This document shows, piece by piece, positions 21,041 through 31,077 of a stretch of 64,000 nt of DNA. The position numbers and the translations under genes are program-made. The notes beneath the pieces were generated by a model that made no database searches, was not told where the DNA came from, and saw nothing but the letters and a program-made list of their open reading frames with translations. Origin of the DNA: Chaetomidium leptoderma (Eukaryota > Ascomycota > Sordariomycetes > Sordariales > Chaetomiaceae); the NCBI GenBank assembly GCA_033296705.1, contig MU856842.1:1-64000 (forward strand), given 5' to 3'. Numbering within the stretch: position 1 is the first letter of the stretch; every line of letters starts with the position of its first letter.

Positions 21041-21400
21041 TCTGAAAGAAAACGGTAGGAAAAAACAAGGGAAGGGAAAGAAACGGAAGGAAAAAGAAAC
21101 GGAAAGGAAAAGAAACGAAAAGGAAAGGAAACGGAAAGGAAAGGAAACGGAAAGGAAAAGAAACGGAATAAAAAACAATGGAAAGGAAAAGAAATAGAAT
21201 GAAAAACAATAGAAAGGAAAGAAAATAGAAAGGAAAAGAAAATAGAAAGGAAAAGAAATAGAAATAAAAGAAAATGGAAAGGAAAGAAACGAAAAGGAAT
21301 AAGAAAAACTAGAGTAAAAGGGGGGGAAAAGGAAAGGGGAGAAAGAAAAGGAATCGAAGAAAAAAGAAAGAAGATAGATAAACGATATTAAGAATAGAAA
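21041..21400 (+). repeat. Long polypurine tract with GGAAAGGAAA-like repeats
   Basis: About 350 bp almost free of pyrimidines on the plus strand, built from irregular GGAAA, GAAAC and GAAAT units (ACGGAAAGGAAA recurs). It ends in the block GATAGATAAACGATATTAAG, shared with 17090-17115 and, inverted, 19890-19910. Confidence 0.9.
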
Positions 21401-22336
21401 ACATCGTCTTTAAGACTAGAAAAACAGAGGTCAAGTGGACATTAGAATACTAGCCTCTAGCTGATTGAGATTAATATACACTTACCTATTCCTTAGTTCG
21501 TTTACGTTGGTAGTGTGGCGTCGTCCAAGTTCCGACTCAGGGAGGCCCCGCGAACAATACACTCCGATATGGACCTAGCAAGCTGATGGATAAGTTTCGT
21601 CTTTTCCACTCGCCGATGTGCCCATGATCTCAATGCCACTTAGAGGAGAAGTGTCGAAATGCCGTTCCCCTTGGTGCATGCAGCATCATCCGACGTCATG
21701 TTTTCTCTCGGGTGATGGCAGTTGGAGGCCAGCAATCTTGGTTTGCTGAGCGGCTCTTTGTCACATGTAGGTGCCTATCCTTGATAGCAGTATACCATAG
21801 GCAGCAGACACTAGCAAACGGTCACTTTGACAAGGAATGATTGCCTGTCAAGAAGCCAATACTTGGTTTAGAATACACGCCCGCAAGGCCGCAAGCGGTA
21901 TACAGACAGACCCCGTTCACGCCATAATCTGTACACATTCCACCTTCGCCAGCCACCAATTCCTCAGCAGCAGTAGAAGACCGATTCCCACACCTGTTCT
22001 CCACCCCCAAAAAGGAGAGTTGTGTTCACTCGAACTCTACAACATCCCAGCACACTCCAGCAGACGTTTAAGAAGTTCTCTATAACCCAGGGACATTGAC
22101 ATTGACAAACACACTCAGCTAGCCACCCCATTCCGTCCTTTTTCCCGACGCCGAGAAGAAGGGAAGTTTGATACTCGATATTATAACCACCCTCCCCAAA
22201 ACACAAGCCACAACAAAGCAACCCACAGCTCTCACTTCCTTCCAAAAGACAACTCACGCATCAACCTCCGGGACTTGCGGGGCGTGACTGCGTACCGGTC
22301 AGCTGCCGAATCCGGCCTGTAGCCCTTACCACCCAC
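21401..22336. other. Gene-poor flank of the decayed region
   Basis: No gene seen. At 21440-21560 (minus strand) an exon-donor-like word AATAG|GTAAGT occurs, in a setting similar to the leader of the coiled-coil gene at 18430-18540, suggesting a further relic of that family. 22080-22336 is the 3' flank of the Snf5/Sfh1 gene. Confidence 0.45.
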
Positions 22337-24359
22337 CTAGAATGGCCGGGCATCGTTGGCATGCAGATTCTTAGTCCAGCGGGGGAGCTTGCGGTCGCGC
22401 TCGAACATGAAGCCGCAGTTGTTGCAGAGGGACTGCACGTTCGCTCGTTAGTTTCTCGTGCTATAGAAGCGGGGGGGGATGAAGATGAGAATAGAAGGGA
22501 TGGAAGTAGCAAAAGTAGAAAGAGATGAGTCCGAAAATAAGAAAAAGAAAAAGAAATTGACTTACCCTCATCCCAACCGGCCCATCCCTCACCGCCCACA
22601 CACTCGTCCCCCACACGCGACAGTGCGTGCACCGCCAATTCATCCTCTCCATCTCCGTCAGCGTCCCACCACCACCATACCCCTCCCCAGCAGCCGCGGG
22701 CGTGCCCCTTCCCCCCACCCCAGCACTGGTGCCACCAGCGCCACCGGGCGACAGACTCCGAAACCGCTTCTTCTTCTTATTCCTCTCCCCGCGGCCCATG
22801 CGCTGCTCCTCCTGCTCAATCAGGCCCGAAAACGCAAAGCCGACCGGCACGCCGCCGGCCATGCCGGTGTTGCTACTGAACCGGGCCGTCTCGCGGCGCA
22901 GGCGGCGGATCTGGCGCTCGCGGTCGCCCTCGCGCTTCTCAATCTCCTCCTTGCTGAGCACCTCGAGCTTGGGCTCCCACTCGTCGGCGAGGTGCTCCGG
23001 GTCGTAGCGCCAGCCGGCGCCCTCGCCGCCGGCCGTGAGGGCCGCGTCGTTGGGGAACTCGTTGGCGATGGCGGCCGAACCGGTCGCGGTTGCTGCGGAC
23101 ACCCCCGCCATGGCGGCGGCGGTGATGGCCGCCGAGGTGGAGGCGCCCACCCAGCCGGCGACCAGGCCGCCGGATTCGCAGGCTTCCTTTTTGAGCTTGA
23201 GCACTGCCTCGTAGATGGCGTGCGTCATGGCCGGGACCCACTCGCCGTGCAGGCCTAGGTCGGCGCAGGTTTGCTTGGCAAAGAGCTCGGCGGTGCCCGG
23301 GGGGTGCAGGAGGGACCACTCGAACTTGTCCGTGTAGACTTGCGATGAGAGGTTGATGTTGAGGTTGATGACGCAGCGGTATGTGTCGTCGGCGCTGCTG
23401 GCGTCGTCGTCGGCGTTGTCATTTGGCGGGACCGGCGTTGCTGCGGCGGTGATCTCGCCCTGGGAGGTTTGGACTACCGCTGGTGTGCCTGGGGCAGCGG
23501 TGGGAGGTTTTGAGGGGGTTGGGGGGATGTTGCTGGTGCCCATTGGCGTGTCGGCTCTGCTGAGGGACGACATGTTCGGTGCCGGGGTGGTTGAACCGGG
23601 CCGAGCCGGTGCCTTGGGAGGCTCCAGCGCATTGGCGCGGTGGGTGTGAGAGTGGAAAAGAGGGTGGAGAGCCACACCGGCGTATTCTTCTAGCTGGGTT
23701 CGTATTTGCTTGCTGATCTCGGAAATGGCCGCCACCCGGTTGGGAAGGTCGAGGTCTTGGACCAGCTGGGTCGCAAACTGGTCTGTTGTGATCAGGCTCT
23801 CGTGCAGATTCCACAGAAAGGTGTCGCGAAGGCGGTATGGCACTGTCGGCTCTTGAGGCTTGTAGAATGGATGGGTCGGATCCACGGGCCCGGGCACTGG
23901 CAGAGCAGCCGGCGGGGTGAAGGCAGGGATGTCGAGGTCGATTCGGATGGGGATCAGGGTGAGCGGAAGACAGGCCTGGGCGTAGTTTTGGGCGTCGGAC
24001 CGGTTCGGGCGCACCTTGCCCATCCAGTCGCGATAAATGCCCTGCACCTCCACCGGCTCAATCGTCTCCTTGCCAACCTTATCGCTGGGGTCGATCTTGG
24101 TGCCGCTGTCGTCGCGGCGCAGGCTGCGCAAGCCGGTGGGCCGGCGCCTACTGTCATCGTCATCGTCGTCGTAATCATCGTAGCCGTCCTCGGCGTAGTT
24201 TATGATGGTGGTCCCCCGCTTGGTGGTGCGGGAAAGTGGATTCGAAGGGACGACGCCCGGGAGGACGGGTTGGAGGAGGGCATTGTTGTATGTGCGCAAT
24301 CGCGGGGCGTACGACGACAGGATCGCCTGCTGCGACTCGGACCGCACCGCCATTGCCAT
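22337..24359 (-). CDS. sfh1: Snf5/Sfh1 (SMARCB1-type) subunit of a SWI/SNF or RSC chromatin remodelling complex
   Basis: Two exons, 24359-22566 and 22432-22337 (phase 0), give 629 residues. An acidic, Asp-rich stretch (about 55-70) follows a basic N terminus. The SNF5 domain covers about 180-410, with repeat 1 around 'RDTFLWNLHESLITTDQFA' and 'DLDLPNRVAAISEISKQIR', a Pro/Ser-rich insert, and repeat 2 around 'NLNINLSSQVYTDKFEWSL' and 'LGLHGEWVPAMTHAIYEAV'. The C terminus is a GATA-type zinc finger split by the intron: WRCTHCRVWGTSVWAVRDG before, LCNNCGFMFERD after, so Cys-x2-Cys...Cys-x2-Cys is complete only after splicing. Family knowledge: core scaffold subunit that binds the ATPase and nucleosome. 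The GATA finger at the C terminus is, as I recall, usual in filamentous fungal Snf5 homologues. Sfh1 versus Snf5 assignment is less sure than the family. Confidence 0.9.
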
Positions 24360-25584
24360 TGTGGGACTGAAAAGAGCGTCGCGCCGTGGGGCTATTTCAT
24401 GTCGGCGGCCACTTGCGGCGCGCCGAGTCGGAAGAAAGCTGATTCGAGGGCGGGAGAGAGGCTCGGGTTATTTATTCTCGGCGCGATGGCAGGTCGCAAC
24501 CAATGTCGTGTGTCGTGGGAGCGATTGAGTGATCCCGGCGTTGGAGAGGACAGGGAGAGCGTGGGTTGGGCGGGTGCACAGATGGGAAGTTGCAAAGAAG
24601 GGCGCGTTGCTGAGCAGTGAGCGCTGAGCGCTGTCCACTTTCCTCCCTCGAACGGCGTCAAAACGCGACGCATCGCAGTGTGGGTCGCATGCGAAAAAGC
24701 GGTTAGCGCTTTACATAATCACTCTTGCCCGAAGGCCCCCGTGGCCCGAGCATATCAAGTGGCCCGTGCCTCAACTTTCTTCTGACTTCACCTCTTCCCA
24801 TTGTGAGCCACTGAGGTCTGACAGATATGATTTGCCCATTTCAACGGTCCAGAACACCCCCCGCCTGGGTATGGCAGAGTTTGACGTTCTCAAGCGCTGG
24901 GCCTTCAACGCCAAAATGTTGAAGACTCGAGAGCCAACACTCGTCACACTACCCTCACGGATTTTGACTGACTTTGACGGACCGTAACGGACCCTGATGG
25001 GCCCTGACGGACCCTGACGGACTCCAAAGCCTCACTGGTTGGCTAGGTTTTATACGGGGATGAAATGTGTGAAAATGACACTTGCTTGGTAGGATGCGGA
25101 AAATTGAAAGCTACAAGACACAGATCTCTGTTTGTTTTGGTGTCGAGCTCTGTCGTAGTCTCGTAGACACTGTCCAAAGCCCAGGACACTGAATCCAGGC
25201 GGACCCTGTCTTGCCTGGGGAGTTTTCAAGTCCAGCCAGTTGAAATATCTCCTATTGACGGCAGCGAGGAGGATGTCAATGGGCAGCCCAGAGCATTCAT
25301 GCCGAGACATACTTCCCGGGTCTGGCTGCCTCTGCCGTCTGCCCTCCTGCAAAACCAAACTTTTTTCGAGAGAGACCGTCCACGGCCATTCAGCCGCTCT
25401 CCTAGCATTCTCTGCACCATTCCCGGCCCCATTGGAATCGAGCATAAATACCGCCCTCCTAGCCAGCCCTACTTCTTTGCCCTCTCCCCCTCCTTCCACC
25501 CACAACTAAAGCTTTCCCTGGCCACCATTTGCTTCTGATTCCTTCGCAAAACATCTTACCCAGGTTCTTCAACTCTCTTTTGCA
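24360..25584. promoter_or_regulatory. Divergent upstream region of Snf5/Sfh1 and the RNA ligase
   Basis: About 1.2 kb between divergent genes. A degenerate ACGGACCCTG tandem (24975-25022, three to four copies) is present. A CATAAATA word near 25443 lies about 210 bp upstream of the RNA ligase start codon and may act as a TATA element. No gene seen. Confidence 0.5.
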
Positions 25585-25639
25585 GCACCATTACAACTTG
25601 CTTCGAGTTCGCTGCACCATTACAACTTGCTTCGAGTTC
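25585..25639 (+). repeat. Direct repeat, 26 bp x2 with 29-bp period, in the RNA ligase leader
   Basis: GCACCATTACAACTTGCTTC and the following GAGTTC occur at 25585-25610 and again at 25614-25639, separated by GCT, just 13 bp before the RNA ligase start codon. It is a perfect duplication, so probably recent. Confidence 0.95.
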
Positions 25640-25652
25640 TCAGCACATCATC

Positions 25653-27671
25653 ATGACTCCTAGAGAGTCGCCTGCCATGGGCCATGGCGCTGACTCGCGC
25701 GCATGGCTCGAAGCGGCCATCCTCAGCTCGAACGCCACTCTGCCCGGCACTCTGCCCGGCACTCTCACCAGTACCACAAACTCTGAGACCGCCGCCGAAT
25801 CTTCTGAGGCTGCCGCCCAATCTTCCGGGCTCGCCACCACCGAACTCGAGGGACCCATGAAGCGCAAGCTGGCCACGGTCCGTTTCATCTCAGAGGTGAC
25901 TTGGTTTGATGAGGGGTACGATGTCATTACCCTTGACGGCTGGAAGGTGGTCGCAGCGGTCAAGAACACCAAGAGGTTCGCCGAGGGAGAATACGTTCTG
26001 TTCCTCGAAGTTGACTCCTTCCTGCCTGCCGGCGCCCTATTTGGTGACTCGCTCGCCGGGCGCGAACTGATGTTTGACTGCATCATGCACGGCGAGGCAG
26101 GCTACAGAGTGGGCACCTCGCTTTGGGTTGACTGGGAAGGGAATCAAGTAATTTCGCAGGGCCACGTCTTCCATCTCTCCGACTTTCCGGACATCAACAG
26201 GAAAGTCTGCCGTTTGCACTGGGAACGCATCGAACAGCCTGAAGAAGAGTTTGCCGAGTTCATCCGCGACATTGACTTCTCAGACGACGTGGGCATCAAG
26301 AAATGGGAGAGCTTCCCGGAGATTGACGCGGCCACTGTCGACAGAAACACGGTCGAAGAAGCCACCATCGATGAAGTCGCCGCTATTGAGGGCCTGACTT
26401 CCAACCCTGGGTCTTCCTCCCTCACCAAGGTCAACGACCACACCGACAACGCCCCGACGTCCAACCCCAAGACGCCCTCGTTTGTCGTCAAAACCGACAT
26501 GGGCCGCGTTCAGAACTGCCCCAACCTCTTCGTCAAGCCCAAGTACCAGTTATTTCTGTTCCAGGAGTCCATCAAGATGGACGGCGCAAGCATGACCATC
26601 TACTATGTCACCAACGACTCGATGCCCACGGCGGGCTCCGACCTCCCGCGTCTCCCCGCCCTCGACTACGCCAACACCCACACCTTCCTCCAGCACGCGG
26701 TCCACCCATCCGGCCGCCTCGGCGTCTGCACGCGGAACCAGGACCTGCTCCCGCACCAGCTGCCCTCCAAGACGGTCCCGTCGCACAACCACTACTGGAC
26801 CGCGGCCATCGCCGCCAACCTGCACCAGATCCTCCCCTTCCTCAACAGGGACATGGCCATCCAAGCCGAGCTCGTCGGCGCCACCATCCAAGGCAACCCC
26901 TACGGCTACCCGCAGACCCCGACGATTGGCGGCAGACCGACGCACGAGCTCTTTGTGTTTTCCATCACCGACATCCCCTCCAAAAAGAGATGGCACCCGC
27001 GCAAGGTCGAGGCCTTTGCCGCGCAGCACGGCCTCAAGCACGTGCCCGTGCTGGGCTACCACACGGTCCCGTCGGTGGCGCGCCACCACCAGGACCTGCT
27101 GGACCGCGCCGAGCTGAAGCGCGGCGAGGGCTTGGTGTTCAAGAACTGCACGGATGGCCGCTGGTTCAAGGTGCTCTCGAACCGGTGGATTTTGGAGAAG
27201 GGGGATGAGATGCATGCTGCTAAAGCCGCGGCCAAGGCTAAGGCTAAGGGGAAGGGAAAGGAGAAGGAGAAGGTTGGTGGGGAGGAAGAGGTTGTTATCA
27301 AGGGCTGGGAGGCTAGCAAGGAGGAGGTGGACACGATTCGCAAGATCTTTGAGAACTTGGAGGAGTGGATGCGCCGGGATGATGGGCTGAAGAAGTGGAT
27401 GGAGGAGTGGGAGAGAGGCTGGCAGAGCGGTGTGGTCACCAAGGTGGCCGCGAAGGGTGCCGGCGGGATGGACAGCGGCGGTGGCACTGGCAAGGGTCGG
27501 AAGGCTGCTGCTGCTACTGTGACCAAACAAGAGGTTGCCGGAGTCAGCCCAGCTCTCACCAGCGTCCAGCCACAGCAGCAGAACGGCCAGACCAACAACG
27601 GGTTTGGCGTCTCGGAGGCGAAGCGCAAGGAGCTGGCGGACTGGTTGCGCATCGACGAGTCCGCGCTCTGA
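25653..27671 (+). CDS. RNA ligase of the Rnl5 (DraRnl/NgrRnl-like) family
   Basis: Single exon, 672 residues. An N-terminal Ser/Ala-rich extension (1-68) precedes Met69, where the family-typical OB-fold begins: 'KRKLATVRFISEV...GWKVV...EGEYVLFLEVDSFLP'. A linker with 'KTDMGRVQN' follows, then the nucleotidyltransferase core with all motifs: I, KMDG with Lys308 as AMP-accepting residue; III, Glu406 in QAELVGATIQGN; IIIa, Glu432 in ELFVFS; IV, E492GLVFK497; V, Lys506 in KVLSNRW. This set and the N-terminal OB domain identify the Deinococcus DraRnl and Naegleria NgrRnl group, which seals 3'-OH/5'-phosphate RNA ends. After motif V there is a Lys/Ala-rich stretch and a helical tail. A fungal-specific acidic insert (about 200-285) separates the OB fold from motif I. 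Physiological role in fungi is unknown; RNA repair is likely. Confidence 0.88.
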   Translation: MTPRESPAMGHGADSRAWLEAAILSSNATLPGTLPGTLTSTTNSETAAESSEAAAQSSGLATTELEGPMKRKLATVRFISEVTWFDEGYDVITLDGWKVVAAVKNTKRFAEGEYVLFLEVDSFLPAGALFGDSLAGRELMFDCIMHGEAGYRVGTSLWVDWEGNQVISQGHVFHLSDFPDINRKVCRLHWERIEQPEEEFAEFIRDIDFSDDVGIKKWESFPEIDAATVDRNTVEEATIDEVAAIEGLTSNPGSSSLTKVNDHTDNAPTSNPKTPSFVVKTDMGRVQNCPNLFVKPKYQLFLFQESIKMDGASMTIYYVTNDSMPTAGSDLPRLPALDYANTHTFLQHAVHPSGRLGVCTRNQDLLPHQLPSKTVPSHNHYWTAAIAANLHQILPFLNRDMAIQAELVGATIQGNPYGYPQTPTIGGRPTHELFVFSITDIPSKKRWHPRKVEAFAAQHGLKHVPVLGYHTVPSVARHHQDLLDRAELKRGEGLVFKNCTDGRWFKVLSNRWILEKGDEMHAAKAAAKAKAKGKGKEKEKVGGEEEVVIKGWEASKEEVDTIRKIFENLEEWMRRDDGLKKWMEEWERGWQSGVVTKVAAKGAGGMDSGGGTGKGRKAAAATVTKQEVAGVSPALTSVQPQQQNGQTNNGFGVSEAKRKELADWLRIDESAL

Positions 27672-28308
27672 GCGGCATCCCACCTTGCTTGGCTCAACCA
27701 GTGCGCATTCAGAGCACAACCAACCCCCAGCTTACGGCTTCCTGATCCTCTGGCTTGGAGTAGTAGCCTGCTCAGGGTGCTCTCGGATTTTGGAGCTCGG
27801 GATATTCTTATGGTCAATATCCACGGCGCAGATTGGTGATTCTCAGACATAGAGCATGCCTTGCTTTCTTAGTTCTTAGTGGTCAACGGGTTTTACTTTC
27901 GTGGCGATTGCTTGTTTTGCTTGCTCTGTGTCATGTTACATGCAAACAGGTGTACTGGGAACTTGGAAGAAGCCGACGGTCCATTCAGCTTTGACGAATT
28001 CGATTGGTGGAAATCACGTCTTTATCTTGAGACTCGGACGGCAAGCCCGCAGGGGTTGTCAACGGAGATCAAAGAGAGAGCTTTGTGTGCCTTTTTCACT
28101 CCTGGAATTTGGAATGCCAAATAGCCGCTGAGCCTTCTCTGTCTTTCTCTTTGTCTTTTGAGCTGGGATGCTCGGAACAAGGACCTTCAACCTGGGTTGC
28201 TGGGCTTCGTACGCGGGCTTTTCTTTTCATTAATTATCGAATACCGCCCTGAGCAAAATCCCAGTCAGTGTCTGAACTGCAAAATCGAATTTGACAAAAG
28301 ACAATACC
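27672..28308. other. Intergenic, RNA ligase 3' flank and promoter of the kinase-like gene
   Basis: A frame at 27879-28124 is open for 81 codons and has mixed composition but no domain or splice support; I treat it as chance or untranslated sequence. Nothing else seen. Confidence 0.5.
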
Positions 28309-29427
28309 ATGGTAGACCACCACGCCAGATTACCACAACGCAAACGCAAACGCGCAAGCAAAGGACCAATGATGGCCACCGAACCTGTGGAATCACCGAA
28401 GCCCGATGCCCTCGGGCCCGACAACCTTCAACTTCCCAGCATGAAGGGCAAAGGAGCTGATGCTGATGTGAATGATGAACTTCCCAGCAAGAAGTGCAAG
28501 AGAGCTGATGCTGATGTGGATGATGCTTGTCCCGGTCTCGATGCCGCTGGCGGACCCGACGACAATGACGCCGACGCTCTCACTGACGCCGACCCCTACA
28601 ATGACGCCGACGCTCTCACTGACGAGGGCTGTGAAGCCGCCGCAAGCCAATTACCCAAGAACCTTGAGTCCTGGGATGCTTATAGCGACGCTGGAGACTT
28701 TGTCTACGCGATGCTCCTTGTCTTCACCGACGATGATGCTGTCCTCTTTGGCAAGCTTTCCAAGTCGCTGGAGGACGCCACGGCCGAAGAATTCCACGCC
28801 GCACTAGCCCCAGTTTCCGACTCGACCGTCTTCCCTGCCCTGCCCGACGACCCCAAGTTGACAATCTGTCCCGGGGGCGAGGAGCACAGCCACGAGCACT
28901 ACATCAAGCGGCCCGACATGTTCACCTTTGCCCGTCTCGGCGAGGCAGCTGGCGAACATCTCCGCGAGACCCTCCTCGACGAAGCCCTGGTGTTGCACCG
29001 CATCGCCCAAAACCCCCATCCCAACATGGTCCGCTCCTGCGGCGTCCGCGTGGCCCGGGGCCGAATCACGGGCCTGGTTATCGAGAAGCATGAGAACAAC
29101 TTGTTTGACCACGTCGGGCTCGGCTTGCCCATTGCCGACCACGCCGCCTTCATGGACGCCCTGCGGGCCGCCGTGGAGCATCTACATTCCATAGGCCTGG
29201 CACACAACGACCTCAACCCGTATAACGTCATGGTCTCGAAGGATGGGATGCCGGTCCTCATTGACTTTGGCTCGTGCGCCGAGTTCGGGGCTAACCTGAC
29301 AAACGGGGGCACTCCGGGCTGGGTTGAGAACCTTGAGACGTACATGCTATCGGAGAAGGGGAACGACGAATATGCTCTCAAGAAGGTGTCCGAGTGGCTC
29401 AAGGCTCAAGTGGAGGAGACTGTGTAA
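28309..29427 (+). CDS. Atypical protein kinase-like protein
   Basis: Single exon, 372 residues; ATG 28309 lies in ACC-ATG-G context, and the frame has no earlier ATG. Residues about 1-110 are disordered, with two imperfect internal repeats (ELPSxKxKxADADVxD type, and DNDADALTDA / YNDADALTDE). From about residue 185 the C-terminal half resembles a minimal eukaryotic kinase: 'HSIGLAHNDLNPYNVMV' is a catalytic loop with H299-N300-D301 in place of HRD and Asn306 for Mg; 'PVLIDFGSCAEFG' has the DFG Asp319. A Glu in 'LLDEALVLHRI' may be the alpha-C Glu and the Lys of 'YIKRP' the ATP Lys. There is no clear Gly-rich loop and the C-lobe is short, ending soon after an 'NGGTPGWVENLETY' segment that corresponds to the activation loop end. 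Fungi carry many such kinase-like genes of unknown function. Confidence 0.75.
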   Translation: MVDHHARLPQRKRKRASKGPMMATEPVESPKPDALGPDNLQLPSMKGKGADADVNDELPSKKCKRADADVDDACPGLDAAGGPDDNDADALTDADPYNDADALTDEGCEAAASQLPKNLESWDAYSDAGDFVYAMLLVFTDDDAVLFGKLSKSLEDATAEEFHAALAPVSDSTVFPALPDDPKLTICPGGEEHSHEHYIKRPDMFTFARLGEAAGEHLRETLLDEALVLHRIAQNPHPNMVRSCGVRVARGRITGLVIEKHENNLFDHVGLGLPIADHAAFMDALRAAVEHLHSIGLAHNDLNPYNVMVSKDGMPVLIDFGSCAEFGANLTNGGTPGWVENLETYMLSEKGNDEYALKKVSEWLKAQVEETV

Positions 29428-30535
29428 CCAACAAGGTACAAGGCAGTTCTGAAACTCCCATTTCAGTTTCCTTGCTCTTCTCAGTTTAGCTCATGCATGT
29501 AAAATTGACATTTTCCTATTACTTGAGTGGTTCCTCGTCCGCATTTTGACAGACCCAGCCCGCTCAGGTTGCCGTGACAGCATTTTCTGAGCACATTTCC
29601 GCTTCCCATCAACGCCGGCTCCCTGCAGAGAGGGATTCGATGGGCTTCCTTGGCTTTGATTGTCTGTGTGGTCTGTAATATACCGTACGCTGGTTGTCAA
29701 ATAATCATGAAGTGAGACCGGGGGCAGAACACAAGTTGGGGATGTGATGACCAACGCTGTCAACCAGGAGCCCAGGGATAACGGTCTGGCTTCTCCAACC
29801 GTGTCATGCAACATTGAGACAGTTCTTGGGGGCGTAACGCCGGGGTTCAGATGGCAGACGGACTCTACTGGGGCGAAACTGATTGGCCATGGTTGTATGT
29901 CGCCCGAAACCACTGTCCACCCTCTTCCTCACCGCTCACGAACTATCGGCCGGTGCCCCTGAGCAGACAAAGAGACCGCAATCACCAGGCCGGTACCCGC
30001 TGCTGTTGCCTGGCGATGACGGATTAGTGTCTGTCACAGGACTGCTGGGCAGTCCGAGCTGGTGCCGAGCTGGTCGGCCTGGCTTCTTCTCGGGTTGGAA
30101 ACGACCATAAGAAGGAGGCGCCCCGACACTGCAGGAAAATGCTTCCTTCTCCTCTTGACCCTACTCTCCCACCACCCCCTCCCCCACAATCGTCGCTTCT
30201 TCGATCCAACTTCTTTGGAGAACCACCAACAACTCTCCATCATCACGGTCACACAGTCTCACAGCCAAAGAAGCCGTCGATTTCGGCCGTCCTTCTCCTC
30301 TTCATCCTCTCTTCGGGTTCAGTTGCCCCGAAACTACCGTTACGTCGACGGACGACTCTTCATCATTCACACGCGTTGTCTTGTGATCCGACATCTGACC
30401 AGCCATCAAAATGTAACCACCCGCTCCTTTTCCCACCGTATCCCCGCGCCGCCAGCCGAAAGGTTGGCTTGCCCTTTTGGCCTGGTTAAGTAGCTAAACG
30501 CGGAAAGAAACAGGTGCCGGCCCCCCCACACTAGG
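29428..30535. other. Intergenic, no gene seen
   Basis: About 1.1 kb. 30062-30493 is C/T-rich with chance frames. A splice acceptor-like word (CACACTAG) directly precedes the next start codon, so an upstream leader exon in this space is possible. Confidence 0.45.
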
Positions 30536-30775
30536 ATGTACAGAACCGTGCTGCCAGATGGCACTATCGAGGACTCGATCATTGTTAGGACTTACGATTG
30601 CGAAAACGACAGTTGCTCAACATCCAGAACTTACAAGAAGCCAGTGGTGGCTGACAAGGAGGACGAGAAGCGCAAGGAGGACGAGAAGCGCAAGGAGGAC
30701 GAGAAGCGCAAGGAGGAAGAGAGGCAGGGCCAGGGCCAGGGCAAGGCTAAAGGCGTGGTCGTCAATGTCTGGTAA
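30536..30775 (+). CDS. Small charged repeat protein, function unknown
   Basis: ORF of 79 residues. The first half is ordinary (MYRTVLPDGTIEDSIIVRTY) with two Cys; the second half contains KEDEKR repeated three times in a perfect 18-bp tandem (GAGGACGAGAAGCGCAAG), then a degenerate EERQGQGQGK tail. The start follows a CACACTAG acceptor-like word, so it may be the last exon of a longer gene. The repeat copy number is likely to vary between strains. I do not recognise the family. Confidence 0.45.
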   Translation: MYRTVLPDGTIEDSIIVRTYDCENDSCSTSRTYKKPVVADKEDEKRKEDEKRKEDEKRKEEERQGQGQGKAKGVVVNVW

Positions 30776-31077
30776 TCATATGTAGGGGGCAACTTGTCTC
30801 TTATTTTTAGATTACAGATATTTCTCAATGACTTTCGTCTGCGGGGGGACAAGGTAAACTCATAGGTTTAGCGCAAATATCAAACCCTCCCGCCATGTGC
30901 TCCGTCCGATCTGCTCCCTTCCACTGATCCCGCCTAGGGAGTAGATGATTCAGTATTCAGTCTTCAGCCGACCAATCTTGGCTTGTTACGAGGACCAAAA
31001 AAACTCAGAAACGAAACCATCACAAACCCTCCATCCCGAGCTACAACAAACAAGCCCAACACACCTCGCAACTGCGC
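30776..31077. other. Convergent 3' flanks, no gene seen
   Basis: Space between the small repeat protein and the 3' end of the DUF4139 gene on the other strand. Confidence 0.6.

Noticed and set aside
26550..27719. 389-codon minus-strand frame opposite the RNA ligase
   Set aside because: Antisense of a coding region with all ligase motifs on the other strand.
27879..28124. Small ORF with a hydrophobic, Cys-containing start
   Set aside because: Begins without a good start context and ends without any domain; probably RNA ligase 3' flank.
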